Positions 35,471 through 45,808 of a stretch of DNA of 64,000 bases are shown in pieces. The notes below the pieces were generated by a model. It saw only the letters and a program-made list of their open reading frames with translations, was not told where the DNA came from and did not search any database. Every line of letters starts with the position of its first letter. Positions within the stretch are counted from its first letter, which is position 1. This DNA is from Kryptolebias marmoratus. Taxonomy: Eukaryota > Chordata > Actinopteri > Cyprinodontiformes > Rivulidae. The position numbers were made by a program, and so were the translations under genes. Location: contig NC_051431.1 of assembly GCF_001649575.2 (NCBI RefSeq), forward strand, positions 24,969,655-25,033,654, given 5' to 3'.

Positions 35471-35875
35471 CATTTGGCTGCGGCCAATATTAATTAAAGT
35501 ACGAGGTAACATCAGTCTGAATTGCACTTTATGTATAAGAAAACTGAAACAAAAGCAACAACTGAGGAAACATTTCTACTTCTCTGTCACTGATGTGAAC
35601 ATTTGTGGTTTTCAAGCAAGGAAAAAAAAGCTAATTTCTTTAAACACCTACACAGAGCGCTGTAGGATTTGAACTCTTCCACTCTTGCCAAAGGTGTTTC
35701 CTGTTTCACTGTTATATGCCACTTCAAATCGCTAGACCAACCTTTGCTTACACAGTCTTGATGAATGCGTTCTGAAAAAAAAAACGGCTGTGGTTTGTGT
35801 TAGAGTTACACTGACTTGCACTTCTGCTTTTCACTCACAAGCAATACCAGCCAACAAGCGCAACCTTAGAAGCAA

Positions 35876-35896
35876 ATGGGACAGAACACGAGATGA
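35876..35896 (+). promoter_or_regulatory. Upstream ORF overlapping the GPCR start
   Basis: ATGGGACAGAACACGAGATGA encodes MGQNTR and stops at a TGA that overlaps the GPCR start codon as ATGA. If the mRNA leader includes it, it could limit or reset initiation. The effect is inferred. Confidence 0.35.
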
Positions 35897-36753
35897 CGAA
35901 CTTGGTGTATGCTCTAATTTATGGATCAGTTGTAGCTGTTGGTCTGCCGCTCAATGCCATATCGCTATGGATTCTGCTTCGCCACCACGGGAGCAAATCG
36001 CCGAGTGCCGTCTTCATGATCAACCTGGTGATATCAGACCTGCTGCTCATCGCTTCTCTTATCATGAGGGTCCACTATTACTCCTTGGGAACCTGGCAGT
36101 TTGGTTGGCTGGCGTGCATCTGCTTCACCATGCTTTTTCGCAACAACATCCGCACGAGCTCCATCTTCATCACTTTCATCAGCGTGGACCGACTACTGGC
36201 CGTGGTTTACCCTCTGAGGTCACGCAATCTTCGAACTACATCCAAAGCAGTGAGAGGTGCCGTGTTTGTCTGGCTGATGATTATCGGGGTGAATGTCCCG
36301 GAAAGTGTGGGCTTTTCAAGAGATTTAGACAATTGTACCTGCTTCGAATTTAACAACTCAGCCACAAACAGGACGGAGCAGAGCTCAGAGGAGTTTGCAG
36401 TTGGTTGTTTTCAGCTTGTGCTACTCTTTACCTTGCTGGTGGTCAATATTGTGTCCACCGCTATGGTGTCCTGGACACTCCACAGAAATCTGAACGAGTC
36501 TGCAAAGGTCAAAAACAAACTGAATGTCAACCTGATTTTTGCCATGAACTTGATGATGTTCACTGTATTCTTCTTGCCGGTGTCTTTGGTTGTTTTCTTT
36601 GTTGACTTGAGGTCTGTCCTGAGTTGTCTTGCCAGCACAAACTGCTGTCTGGACCCGTTGTTGTATTACTTTTCATTCGATGGTTTCTGGAAGAAAAAGG
36701 AGGATGTAGAGACATCTCTTGCAAGAGGCAAGTCACTGAATGTGAACAGATGA
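35893..36753 (+). CDS. Class A G-protein-coupled receptor (P2Y/LPA/GPR35-55-like)
   Basis: An intronless 286-residue plasma-membrane receptor. TM1 ~4-29 (GLPLNAISLWIL), TM2 ~39-62 with NLxxxDLL (D49), disulfide Cys C75 before TM3, TM3 ending VDRLLAVVYPLR (DRL for DRY, residues 99-101), TM4 ~120-141, ECL2 with CTC (148-150) and three sequons (N147, N154, N159), TM5 ~169-193, TM6 with FFLPV (226-230), TM7 with DPLLYY (254-259), then a short basic tail. DPxxY and FxxP place it in the delta group of rhodopsin-like receptors for lipids, nucleotides or small acids. The ligand and subtype cannot be named. Oddities: ECL3 is only a few residues and the N-terminus is 3-6 residues. The frame stays open 26 codons upstream, to a TGA at 35812, without an ATG, and it includes an NGT sequon, so an upstream exon is possible. 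This is the only convincing host gene in the window. Confidence 0.93.
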   Translation: MTNLVYALIYGSVVAVGLPLNAISLWILLRHHGSKSPSAVFMINLVISDLLLIASLIMRVHYYSLGTWQFGWLACICFTMLFRNNIRTSSIFITFISVDRLLAVVYPLRSRNLRTTSKAVRGAVFVWLMIIGVNVPESVGFSRDLDNCTCFEFNNSATNRTEQSSEEFAVGCFQLVLLFTLLVVNIVSTAMVSWTLHRNLNESAKVKNKLNVNLIFAMNLMMFTVFFLPVSLVVFFVDLRSVLSCLASTNCCLDPLLYYFSFDGFWKKKEDVETSLARGKSLNVNR

Positions 36754-37002
36754 GGAGAAGCAAAATTCCGCAGAAATTTAATGGACATCGGCTTAAATTC
36801 TTCTGCTTGCCACAAGTCGTGGCATTTCGCAACTGGAAAAAAAAGGGAAGCTTTTTATTTAAAAAAAAAAAACACAAGGTTTCTGGTTGCTTTAAATATA
36901 AAGCAACAAGACTGGGTTTATGAGTCATGAGAATGTAAAACCAACTTAGTTCATGTTACACCATACATGTGCGAGTGTTTTAAAATGATGTTACATAGAA
37001 CA

Positions 37003-37700
37003 GGAGCTGAGCTGATGACTTTGCTGCTGATCAGTGCAGTCCAGTGAACCATCTCAGCCACAATCCTCTAATGTTTTGTTAAATCCATTAACATTTCAAT
37101 GTCTCTGTAGCAATTTCTTGGATCTAGAGCCAAAAGAATCTGCATGTGGTGTCTGATTTACACAGTGAAGACTTTTTTTTTTTGACGTTCAATGAGTATA
37201 CACAGTACTTGATAACAATTATTAGCTCTTCATTATTCTAAATTGTATTTTTTTTTCTTTCACAAAGACCCATGACAGAAAACCGCAGGACTACACGACT
37301 TTCTTGTCAGCAGAGCAGCAAGATAAGCTTTAAAGTTGACTTCAACTTTAAAATGATCAAAGATGTGCTAGAATTTTACATTGACTTTTACAAAAAATAA
37401 AAAGGAGCTGATGGCTATGCTACTTATCAGTGCGACCCTGTGATATTATCTCCCTCAGAATCATCCTAAACTCCTTAAAGCTTCGCTAAATCCATGAACA
37501 TTTAAACATCTCTGTAGCAACTTCAGGGACCTAGCTATGAAATAATACAGAAAGTACACAGAGATGATTTTTTTTTTCTTGACAATCTATGTGTCTTCTC
37601 AGTACTTGCTGATAAAAATTTTACTTCCTTATAATTCTAACACATTTTTTTTTTACAAAGACGTCTGAAAGACTAAACCAACACCCAGCAGCAAACATGA
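37003..37700 (+). repeat. Diverged tandem duplication downstream of the GPCR
   Basis: Unit 1 (37003-37345) and unit 2 (37403-37700) share in order GGAGCTGA, ATCAGTGC, CTAAATCCATGAACATTT-like, CTCTGTAGCAA, CACAGTACTTG-like, TTATTCTAA and ACAAAGAC, spaced about 400 bp apart. Between them lies a small inverted repeat TTTAAAGTTGA / TCAACTTTAAA (37329-37352). An AATAAA at 37396-37401 could serve the GPCR transcript. Confidence 0.55.
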
Positions 37701-38750
37701 CTGTGTCGATTATCAAACAATCTTTCAGTGCTTGCATTCTGCTTCACCAAATGAGTCAGATTTCTCAATCTTAATATGCAGACTCTAGTTTTTCCAAGAA
37801 TGACAGCATTTGTATGCATAAAAAGTTGCCTTGTGTAAATAAAGTCAGGTCATTTATATATAAGGCTGTAGCCAACCAGATATTGCTTCTGTATGACCCT
37901 TCTAAAATTAAAGCTCTGTGTGAAGGCGCTTTCCTGCCTCGAGCAGCTCCATATATGTTTAATGTGACCTTTACCTGTGCCCTCTACAGGAGGAAAGTAA
38001 TAATGAGAGTCTGAAAAATAAATATTTCTCACAACCCTACAGATGAGGTGATTTTTAGCTGTATAAAACCTGCAATGCGCTGCAGTTACTATTAGTTCAG
38101 GCTCACTCATTCTGTGTAGATGGAGTGATCAAATTAACGTAACAGACAATTTTTACCCAGCACCAAATCTCCCACGAAAGGATCTGTGACTGACTTTTCT
38201 TTTTAGTGTGTCGGTTTGTCTTAGAGCGGTTTGACACAAGTGAAAGGGTGCGTGGTTACAAGAACATTTGTGAAATTTCAAAATGACTGTGTGGATTCTG
38301 CTGTCTGTGCACTAAAAATGTTGTTACATTTACCTACTTGGTTGTTGGTGGCTTCCTATCTGTATATGACTGAAGCATACATCCGGAGTTTGACAGGGTT
38401 ATAATTGTGTCTCCTAAATGTGAAGTGAAAGCAACCTTTTCCCACAAACGTGCACGTACGAACCACTGAAATATGTACAAGAAGCAGATTCATTCAGGTA
38501 CGTTTGTGTTACCACTGAGGCCCCCAAACAAGCCTATTCTGCTGCAGCCACATTCACCTTCAACCAGAAGAGGACTGTTTTTTAAAGACAAAGACAGCTT
38601 TAGTCTTTACTGAGAGTCAGACAGCAGAAAAATAAACAAATGATTACTGAATAAACAGAGACACAGCAAGATGGAGGAACAATAATCCCACCAAAATCTG
38701 AGGCCTTAGCAGACAGACGTGCAGGACCAGGATTAGTTTTAGGCTTTGTC

Positions 38751-38756
<6 letters not shown>
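37701..38756. other. No recognisable gene or repeat
   Basis: AT-rich sequence; nothing identified. Confidence 0.45.

Positions 38757-38805
<49 letters not shown>
38757..38805. repeat. (TA)n microsatellite
   Basis: About 24 AT units. It abuts, and seems to have replaced, the 3' side of a Tc1 transposase fragment. Confidence 0.95.
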
Positions 38806-38806
<1 letters not shown>

Positions 38807-38807
38807 G

Positions 38808-39098
38808 GTCTGACCACTGTGCAAAGCCTTCTCCAGCACATCCCAGATCATAGCACTGCCCCCACAGGCTTGTACAGTAGGCACTAGGCATGATGGGTAC
38901 AATACTTCCCCTGCCTCTCTTCTTACCCTGATGCAACGAACACTCTGGAACAGAGTAAATCTGGACTCATCAGACCATATGACCTTCTTCCATTGCTCCA
39001 GAAACCAATCTTTCTGCTCCCTAGCAAATTGAAGCCCTTTTTTCCGGTTAGCCTCACTGATTAGTGGTTTTCTTAAGGCTACACAGCTGTTCAAAAAA
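38808..39098 (-). pseudogene. Tc1/mariner transposase fragment
   Basis: The minus-strand frame gives LRKPLISEANRKKGLQFARE, then WKKVIWSDESRFTLFQS, RIRVRREA-like and CLVPTVQACGGSAMIW. This is the centre of a fish Tc1 transposase with the first catalytic Asp (WSDESRF, about 38969-38971). The DNA-binding part and the remaining DDE residues are missing. The frame runs on into the (TA)n tract as a meaningless YI repeat. Confidence 0.85.
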
Positions 39099-39099
39099 G

Positions 39100-40300
39100 C
39101 TTATTAGAGTGTTTTGCTGTTTGCTTTCCAAAAACAATGATGTCCAGCCTGTTTTGTCTGCTCACTTTCTTTCTCTGCCCTAGAAACTAAAACAACAATG
39201 CAGTTTTTACAGTTTTTTTTCTTTGTCTCTTGCCTATTTCTGATTCTGTCACCATTAAACGTTGATCATATGCTGAAATGGTTTATAACTTAGAGGAAGT
39301 TGTATCGGACAAAAAAGAGCTACAACTGTTTTGAGAAAACTTTTAGCCAAGCTAAGAATTTACTCTCTCTGTATTTTGATACATGTTGATACACTTTTTG
39401 GTTATAATCATGTAAGTGGAGAAAAAACACATCTTAGCAGACAAATAAACATAACATTTGTTTAAAAACAAATGATTTAGTAGAAATGGGGTCTAAACTA
39501 TCAGGCCAGGACTCATTACTCTGGCAGGGTCAAGGACTGGAACATTATAACATGCAGTGGACAGTGGTATTAAATCCAGTTAATAGTCCCTTTTTAATCA
39601 GGTATGTTTAATTATTTTCCTGTATTTTTTTAATTTTTTGGCCAAAACCTAATTTAGTAACATCTGAGAAAATAGGACAGTCAGAAAAACGAGGCAAAAT
39701 TATGTAAAAGTCTACAATTAGACCTAAGACAATCAAAATGAAAAAAAAAAAAAAAAACACTTGAGGAAATCTATGAGGTTTTACATAAAACCACCGCATA
39801 CTCTTTCTTCTCTAACCACCTGTTTTTTGTTCTTTAGAAATAAAGAGAAAGATACTAACCACTTGTGTTTGCACAGCCCATGTGAAACCCTAAGGATTAC
39901 ATTGTCACACTGTCACAATTTAACAAAAATTATGGTGAAATTAATTATTTTTTTAAAGTATCATGAGAAATGTGATACAATTTGTTTTTTGGCTCTGATC
40001 TATCTATCTATCACCAAGCTTAAAACTTCCATGAACTGGGCTACGTGTTACCTTCACTGTAACTGTTGAATGTTATCAGTGTATACTTGATTTGTTCATA
40101 TAAACAACTTTCCACATAAACAGTATAGGCTGGTTAGGAAATTATGACAGTCAATTTTGCATCACCCTGGCTGATAATGTTACGGTACTGACGTTGATTC
40201 ATTCAGGCATCACACTTCTTACAATGAGTGTTAATAGTTTATGATGGTGTCTCACTGGACGAGTTGGCAAACTGCATTTGTGAGGGAGTGTCTTGAATCT
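39100..40300. other. No recognisable gene or repeat
   Basis: AT-rich sequence with T- and A-rich tracts (39625-39640, 39739-39757). Confidence 0.45.
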
Positions 40301-40304
40301 TGCA

Positions 40305-40372
40305 ATTTAACTCTCCAATTTAATTTCCCTTTGGGATTAATAAAGTATTTTTGAATTGAACTGAATACTCAC
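40305..40372 (+). repeat. LINE/SINE 3' end motif
   Basis: AATTTCCCTTTGGGATTAAT followed by AAAGTATTTTTGAATTGAA is the familiar 3' terminus of a fish retroposon with a short tail. No more of the element is visible. Confidence 0.5.
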
Positions 40373-41402
40373 AGTGGTTCTTAGTCCTGTCGTTTGAGTT
40401 CTGAACATGTTCAAAAAATTTGTCAAAATATAATCACAGTCGACATGAGCATCTCGATTCCATCTGAATGTTCTCACATGCACCTCCAACCAGTACCAAA
40501 AGTGCTACATCTCCAGGTCTAAAGACACAGATGAAAAATAATAACTATTTAAAAACTGGTCTAAATTTCTTCTTTATTTCAAAAGTGTACTCCAGTACAT
40601 TAACTCATAAATGCGAAAAAGGCTACGAAGGTGTGTACAAAGCAAACAGAGGAGGATATAATGTGGGTGGAGGTGGGCAACAAAAGAATGTTGTTTAACA
40701 AATCGTGCACAAAAAAATAGGCCATGATTTTTTAAAAAACTGACTATTCAAAACAGGCCACACGACTCACTGGTCATTTAGTTGCAAACACTCAGAGTGC
40801 AGTGACACTGCAATGGAAAATATATCTATTTTCTCACAATTTTCCAGCAAGTCTCCAGCAGGGCTACATGTTTATAAATGAAAAAAACACAAATAAAATG
40901 AATTGTGTTTCCACATTTCTGCTCTTAGAAAGAATGTGCTTTCAATTGATGTCAGGGCCTAATTTGTCGGCCTGTAAAATAAACAATCTAAAGAAAACTG
41001 GAAGTTTTTATTTTAAAAAGTGACAATAATTAAACATTTAGGCACTGCAGTAAGACAAGGGTGATTTGAGCAGCAGCTTGAGTGGAAATGTCTCAGAAGC
41101 CACACCGAGCGCGAGTTGTGACCACAAATTCACACCTACATCCCTTGAAGTCACACAACATGTAGAGGTGCTATGACCTTAAATGTCATGATTCCTGGAA
41201 CTCTCAATTACAAAGGTGTATGACTCAAACGGAAATGTACACTAGTCAACAACGAAAATGTAAACTAGTCAACAGCTATCATGCAAACATTTCTTTTTAA
41301 TTTCGTTTTGTATCTATGGATCTTTTTGTCTTATTTGTAGAGTTGTTTCCTCACGTACAAGCAAGAATTAAATGTGTCAAATATCTTGTTGTGGTTCAAG
41401 TG
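40373..41402. other. No recognisable gene or repeat
   Basis: AT-rich sequence; nothing identified. Confidence 0.45.
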
Positions 41403-41410
41403 CTAATTTT

Positions 41411-42227
41411 AGTAGCACTTTATAATAACTACACAATATTTAGCCTTATTTAATCAGTAATAAATTATTAATTACCCTTGAAAACATCATTAATCAAGGA
41501 GGATTCATACTTAATAAGCTATAAATCAACCCATTTGTTAATGATGTACCTACAAAAGTCTAACTATTTCCAAAACCAACATACTCAATGTTTATTCATG
41601 CTTAATAACTCATGAATTAACTATTCTATATACGGTGTGTAAATGTATGTAAATGCTCATATAAATATACTTTCACACCATGTGTTAAACATGTATTAAT
41701 GGTTAGAGAATGTTTGAACTGACTATATACTTATCCTGCAGTGCATTAATAATTAAGGCACTTGCTAAGTCTTTTTGTGAACCCTTCTAAAGTGAAGACT
41801 ATTTATGCTTTATGAAGTATTTGTTATTGTAGATAAACAAATTCCGTTTCAGCTGTGGAATTCAGACCAAAATCAACACAGCAGGAAATTGAAAGCAGTT
41901 TTTGTTGCAGCTTTTTTTTAAAGAAACTTTTTATGTACTTGTTGTTGCTTTTGTTGTTGTTGTGTTAAACTACATTTATATGACTATTTACAGACATTTA
42001 CACACAGTGTATAGAATAGTTAATTCATGAGTTATTAAGTATGAATTAACATTGAGTATGTTGTTTTGCAAGTACTTAGATGTTTTGGGTAAAGCAATCA
42101 TGACTGTGTTAATTTATAGCTTATTAAGTATGAATCCTCCATAATTATTGATCTTTTCAAGCTTAGGTAATCATTTATTACTGATTAAATAAAGTTAAAT
42201 AAGGTGTAGGTATTAAAAAGCACTATC
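41411..42227. mobile_element. Foldback MITE (817 bp) with 8-bp target duplication
   Basis: Long imperfect inverted repeats, about 41411-41690 and 41960-42227, share in mirror order TTTAATCAGTAATAAAT, GAGGATTCATACTTAATAAG, CTCATGAATTAACTATTCTA and GTGTAAATG. The flanks are CTAATTTT on both sides (41403-41410, 42228-42235). There is no coding capacity. The 8-bp duplication suggests hAT-type mobilisation. Confidence 0.85.
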
Positions 42228-42235
42228 CTAATTTT

Positions 42236-42599
42236 TTATTTCATTTTATTTTTTGAAAACAGAGGTGATGTGAGAAGACAGAAGCCTTTTATCATCAGTG
42301 ATTGTTGATGTTAGTTTGTTGAGCAGGGGCTTTAAGAAAAAGCTTCCCAGAAGTGTTGTTCTAGCTTTAAATATTAGGAACTCATAGGTAAAGTGTGAAT
42401 AGAAGGTTCAGGGAAACAAACAATGAACGTAGTTTTCAACATGCACTTCAGACGTACTTAAGTCACCTAAAGAAGCAATGAACAAACTTAGAAAACAGCC
42501 ACATGGTCAGTTACACCACAGCCACCAAACACCTCCACATGAATATAACTGAGGAGAAACGAGCGGCTGTAAATTATCAAAATAATTTGATATTAGTAT
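42236..42599. other. No recognisable gene or repeat
   Basis: Nothing identified. Confidence 0.4.
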
Positions 42600-42884
42600 G
42601 AAGTCTTTTGTAAAGCAACCACTAGGGAGCCTCTTGTTCCAGTCCCAAGCCTAGGGTAATAGTGAGGGTTGTGTCAGGAAGGGCATCCGTCATAAAACAC
42701 TTTTGCCAAAACTACTGTGCGAGTTCATCAAAGCGACACAATACCAGATCGGTTGAGGCCCGGGTTAACAATGACCACCACTAGTGCTGTTGACAAACAG
42801 GGTGCCGGAAAAAATTGTGCTACTGTTAGTTGACGACCAAAAGGAGGGAAACGTGCCAGGAGACAGAGGGAGAAGAGGAAAGTC

Positions 42885-43727
42885 AAGAGTGTAGGACTGA
42901 GGGTAACAACTCTAAACGTAGGGACAATGACAGGCAAAGGTAGAGAGCTGGCTGACATGATGTAGAGGAGGAAGGTAGATGTGTTATGTGTGAAGGGCAG
43001 CAAGGCTCACAGCACTGGGGCAAGGTTTAAGCTGTTTTACCATGATGTAGATAGGAAGAGAAACAGAGTAGGGATGGTCCTGAAGGAGAAGTTAACAAGG
43101 AATGTAGTCAAGATGAAAAGAGTGTCTGATAAGGTGATGTGTGTGACGGTAGAAGTAGAGGGTCTGATGCTTAATGTTGTCAGTGGTTATGCTCCACAGG
43201 TTGGATGTGACGTAGAAGAAGTGATTGAGAGTATTCCCAGGGAGGAAAGGGTGGTGATCGGAGCAGATCTGAATGGACATGTGGGTGAAGGAAACAGAGG
43301 CGATAAGGAGGTGGTTGGCAGGTTTGGTGTCAAGGAAAGGAACCAGGAAGGACAGACGGTGGTGGATTTTGCCAAAAGGATGGAAATGAATGTAGTTAAC
43401 ACCTATTTTCAAAAGAGGGAGGAACACAGGGTGACGTATAAGAGTGGAGGCAGGAGTACACAGGTAGATTACATTCTGTGTAGAAGAGGTAACCTGAGGG
43501 AGATTGTGGACAGTAAGGTTGTGGCAGGGGGAAGTGTGGCTAGACAGCATTGGATGGTGGTGTGTAGGATGACGGTTGTGGTGAAGAAGAGGAAAAGAGT
43601 AAAGGCAGAGAAGAGGACCAAATGGTGGAAGTTGAGAAAGGAAGAATGTTGTGAGGAGTTAAAAAAGGAGTTGTTAAAGGCTGTAGGTGGTAAGAAAGAG
43701 CTTCCAGATGACTGGGCTACTGATTAG
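42885..43727 (+). pseudogene. RTE endonuclease (APE type), disrupted
   Basis: The frame runs LNVGTMTGKGRELADMM, a stop at 42963-42965 where related elements code Glu, then KVDVLCVKGSKAHSTGARF and NVVSGYAPQVG. It continues with VIGADLNGHVG, GVKERNQEGQTVVDFAKRM, NTYFQKREEHRVTYKSGGR, TQVDYILCRR and RQHWMVVCRM. It shows the Asp-Asn and Asp-Tyr motifs of APE-type nicking endonucleases; the last motif reads RQHWMVV where others have KQHRMVV. It resembles proteins annotated craniofacial development protein 2-like, which derive from RTE elements. A second stop follows GGKKELPDDWATD at 43728. A deletion before EVIESIP shortens it. Confidence 0.85.
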
Positions 43728-43735
43728 ACTCACAA

Positions 43736-43924
43736 GTGAAAAAGGTTAGTAAGGATGAAGTCCAGAAAGCTTTGAAGAGGATGAAGAAGGGGAAGGCAGT
43801 TGGACCTGATGACATACCAGTGGAGGTATGGAAATGTCTAGAAAAGATGGCAGTGAGGTTGTTGACTCAATTATTCAATGGCATTTTTGAGAGTGGGAAA
43901 ATGCCTGAGGAATGGAGGAGAAAT
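43736..43924 (+). pseudogene. RTE reverse transcriptase N-terminal remnant
   Basis: KDEVQKALKRMKKGKAVGPD, DIPVEVWKCLEKM and GKMPEEWRRN are the fingers region preceding RT motif 1 of RTE LINEs. The sequence ends where copy D of the hAT-like element begins. Confidence 0.8.
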
Positions 43925-44466
43925 CAGACCCCCCAGGATTTCGCAAAGTTGCAATCGTAACTATTAACGCAAAATCAAGCAAACTCTGCAAAATTGCAAC
44001 TTTTTGTAACTTTGCCCAAAACACAGCAACTTTAACCCAATATTTATTGTTTCTAAAGTGATTCGCCACCGTTTCTGCGGTCTAGTGTCTTCTTTGTCGG
44101 TTTGTGTAGTGTGGAATACAAAATAACCCCAAATAACTCACGAAGAAGACACATGACGTCACATCCTGTTAACATCAGAATGCCGGGAGCGTGCAGGAGC
44201 AGCAACCGACGTGAAAATGTGCATTAATGCTTCACATTTGTCCACAAAGATTTCAGCAAAGGACCGTGCAAAACAGTTTCCTACCCAGCTGCACGAGAGT
44301 GGGGGGAAGCTGTTTTGCATGTCCTGCAGTGTAATAATGGAACATAAACGCATCGACAAACACTTTGTGTCTGCAAAACATGTGAGGAGAGCTGCAGACG
44401 AGGGACAATCCAGAAATGGTCATGAATGTCAGTTTAGAAGCTATCAAAGTTCTCAAATAAAGCACC
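43925..44466 (+). mobile_element. hAT-like non-autonomous element, copy D (3' truncated)
   Basis: The left end CAGACCCCCCAGGATTTCGC starts inside the RTE RT region. The copy aligns with B and C for about 540 bp and then stops at CAAATAAAGCACCT, directly joined to RTE 3' sequence. The right ~190 bp, the right terminal repeat and the second 6-bp duplication (expected AGAAAT) are missing. One deletion therefore removed the element's right end together with about 1 kb of the LINE. Confidence 0.8.
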
Positions 44467-44471
44467 TGTGA
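44217..44471 (+). CDS. CGGBP1-like BED-type zinc-finger ORF, copy D (open)
   Basis: From ATG at 44217 the frame gives SAKDRAKQFPTQLHE, GGKLFCMSCSVIMEHKRIDK and HFVSAKHVRRAADEG, an unbroken Cys-x2-Cys...His-x5-His finger. It ends at TGA 44469-44471, created by the deletion junction, giving about 84 residues. It is nearly identical to copy B over the finger, with the upstream Lys-rich start preserved. Whether it is transcribed is unknown. Confidence 0.5.
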   Translation: MCINASHLSTKISAKDRAKQFPTQLHESGGKLFCMSCSVIMEHKRIDKHFVSAKHVRRAADEGQSRNGHECQFRSYQSSQIKHL

Positions 44472-44506
44472 CAGAGGTCACAAAGATGGAGGACTTCAAG
44501 TACTTT
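44467..44506 (+). mobile_element. RTE LINE 3'-half remnant after the deletion
   Basis: GAGGTCACAAAGATGGAGGA followed by CTTCAAGTACTT matches 53333-53368 of the second RTE fragment and corresponds to KVEDFKYL of the RT C-terminal region. Confidence 0.7.
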
Positions 44507-45570
44507 AAAACACAGCATTGAAACTAGGGACATGGATATAAATGCATATTATTGCAGATAAAGTTTTAGAATACTTTGGTATTTTTTGAATAAATATTGG
44601 GTTTTATTTGAATGTTTTTCTTCGGCTCTGTGTGATATAAAATGGCAGTTAGCTTTTTCTTTGCGAGATTTCTTAAAAATTTATACGATTACGTCTCACG
44701 GAACGCCTTTGAGTATGCACCGTCCTGACAACGTTTGACTTGGTCCGCTTGATGAAAAGCAAAGCCACTCCGGCAGGAAGTCGGGGGCAGAGCGCATGGA
44801 GAGGGGCGGAGCATGGAACCCATTTATAACTGCATGCAGTTCTAGTTTTTGTTTGCTGCTACACTGACTGTTTTAAATGCATAAAATAAAATAAAAAAAT
44901 CAAACATATTTGATTTTATCTAAATGTCTAAGAAAACTTTTGGTTGTACAAGCTCTAAAATGTAAATGAAGAAAAATGTTGTAGTTATCTTGTTACTTTA
45001 TATTTACCCATAGTTGAGGAAATAAATATGAATTTACAACATTAAAACAACTCATTGAAAATGATATATTGTGCAATCATATGCTGCATAATCAAAGAGG
45101 CAAATTTTTGATAAGAATTTAAAGAAGGTTAAGATTGCTCTAAAGTTATCAGGATCAATTTTCAGAAAGGATACGAACATCCTCTTCTGCCCAGATATTG
45201 TTCATTAATGTGCATCTGTAAAAGTCAAAGATTTAACTCTGAGAGACTGAAGAAAAAAGGGACTTATTCATGCACAGAAGAATTTTAGTTTTTCTGACAG
45301 AATCAATTAGTCTGAGGAGGCGGAGTGTTTTCATCTGACCTGTCATCTTAAAATCTAACCAACTCTGGAGCCGGTTAAGTTTTCAGCAGAAGTTGTTATG
45401 GTTACGCTGTCAGACAATAAGTAAACCAGCTTCCTGACTCAAAAAACCCACGTTTCAACCCGAGGTTATCTTGCTGAACAACGATCTTGTGTTGTTCAAA
45501 TCTCCAACATCAAAATACTTTTAACAAAAAAAAAAATATTAAAGGAATAACAAAATAAGTGGGTTGTATA
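44507..45570. other. No recognisable gene or repeat
   Basis: AT-rich sequence; nothing identified. Confidence 0.45.
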
Positions 45571-45571
45571 A

Positions 45572-45808
45572 CATGGGTTTTCTCTGCGTACTCTGGTTTC
45601 TTCACACAGACCAGAAATATCCATGTTCAGTTAAGTGGAGATTCTAACTTGCCCTTGGGTGTGCATGGTTGCTCATTCATCGGAGTGCTGTGATGGACTG
45701 GTGACCTGTCCAGAGTGTACCCCACCTCTCACCCTGTGACTGCGGAAATGAGCACCAGCTCCCTACAACCGTCCAAAGCACCAGGCAGGTATAGACAATG
45801 GATGGATG
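45572..45808 (+). repeat. LINE 3' end (L2/CR1-like)
   Basis: TTTTCTCTGCGTACTCTGGT, GTGACCTGTCCAGAGTGTAC and a short ATGGATGGAT tail align with 3567-3830. It is more diverged than that copy and has no clear target duplication. Confidence 0.65.

Larger units (their letters stand above)
42600..43924 (+). mobile_element. RTE-type LINE, 5' part, interrupted
   Basis: Begins with a 5' untranslated block (GTCAGGAAGGGCATCCGTCA, 42674) seen at the start of fish RTE elements, followed by endonuclease and RT-start coding sequence. It is cut at 43924 by the hAT-like copy D. A 40-bp piece of the element's 3' half resumes at 44467, so the RT centre has been deleted. Confidence 0.8.

Noticed and set aside
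35650..35750. tRNA-like sequence on the minus strand (TGGTCTAGCG and GTTCAAATCC)
   Set aside because: Boxes are about 65 bases apart and neither acceptor nor T stem can pair, so no tRNA call is justified.
35790..36353. 187-codon + strand frame
   Set aside because: Out-of-frame shadow of the GPCR; no domain of its own.
36560..36928. 122-codon minus frame and + frame 36624-36923 at the GPCR end
   Set aside because: Shadows of the GPCR 3' end and its untranslated region.
43092..43550. Minus-strand 152-codon frame
   Set aside because: Antisense of the RTE endonuclease coding sequence.
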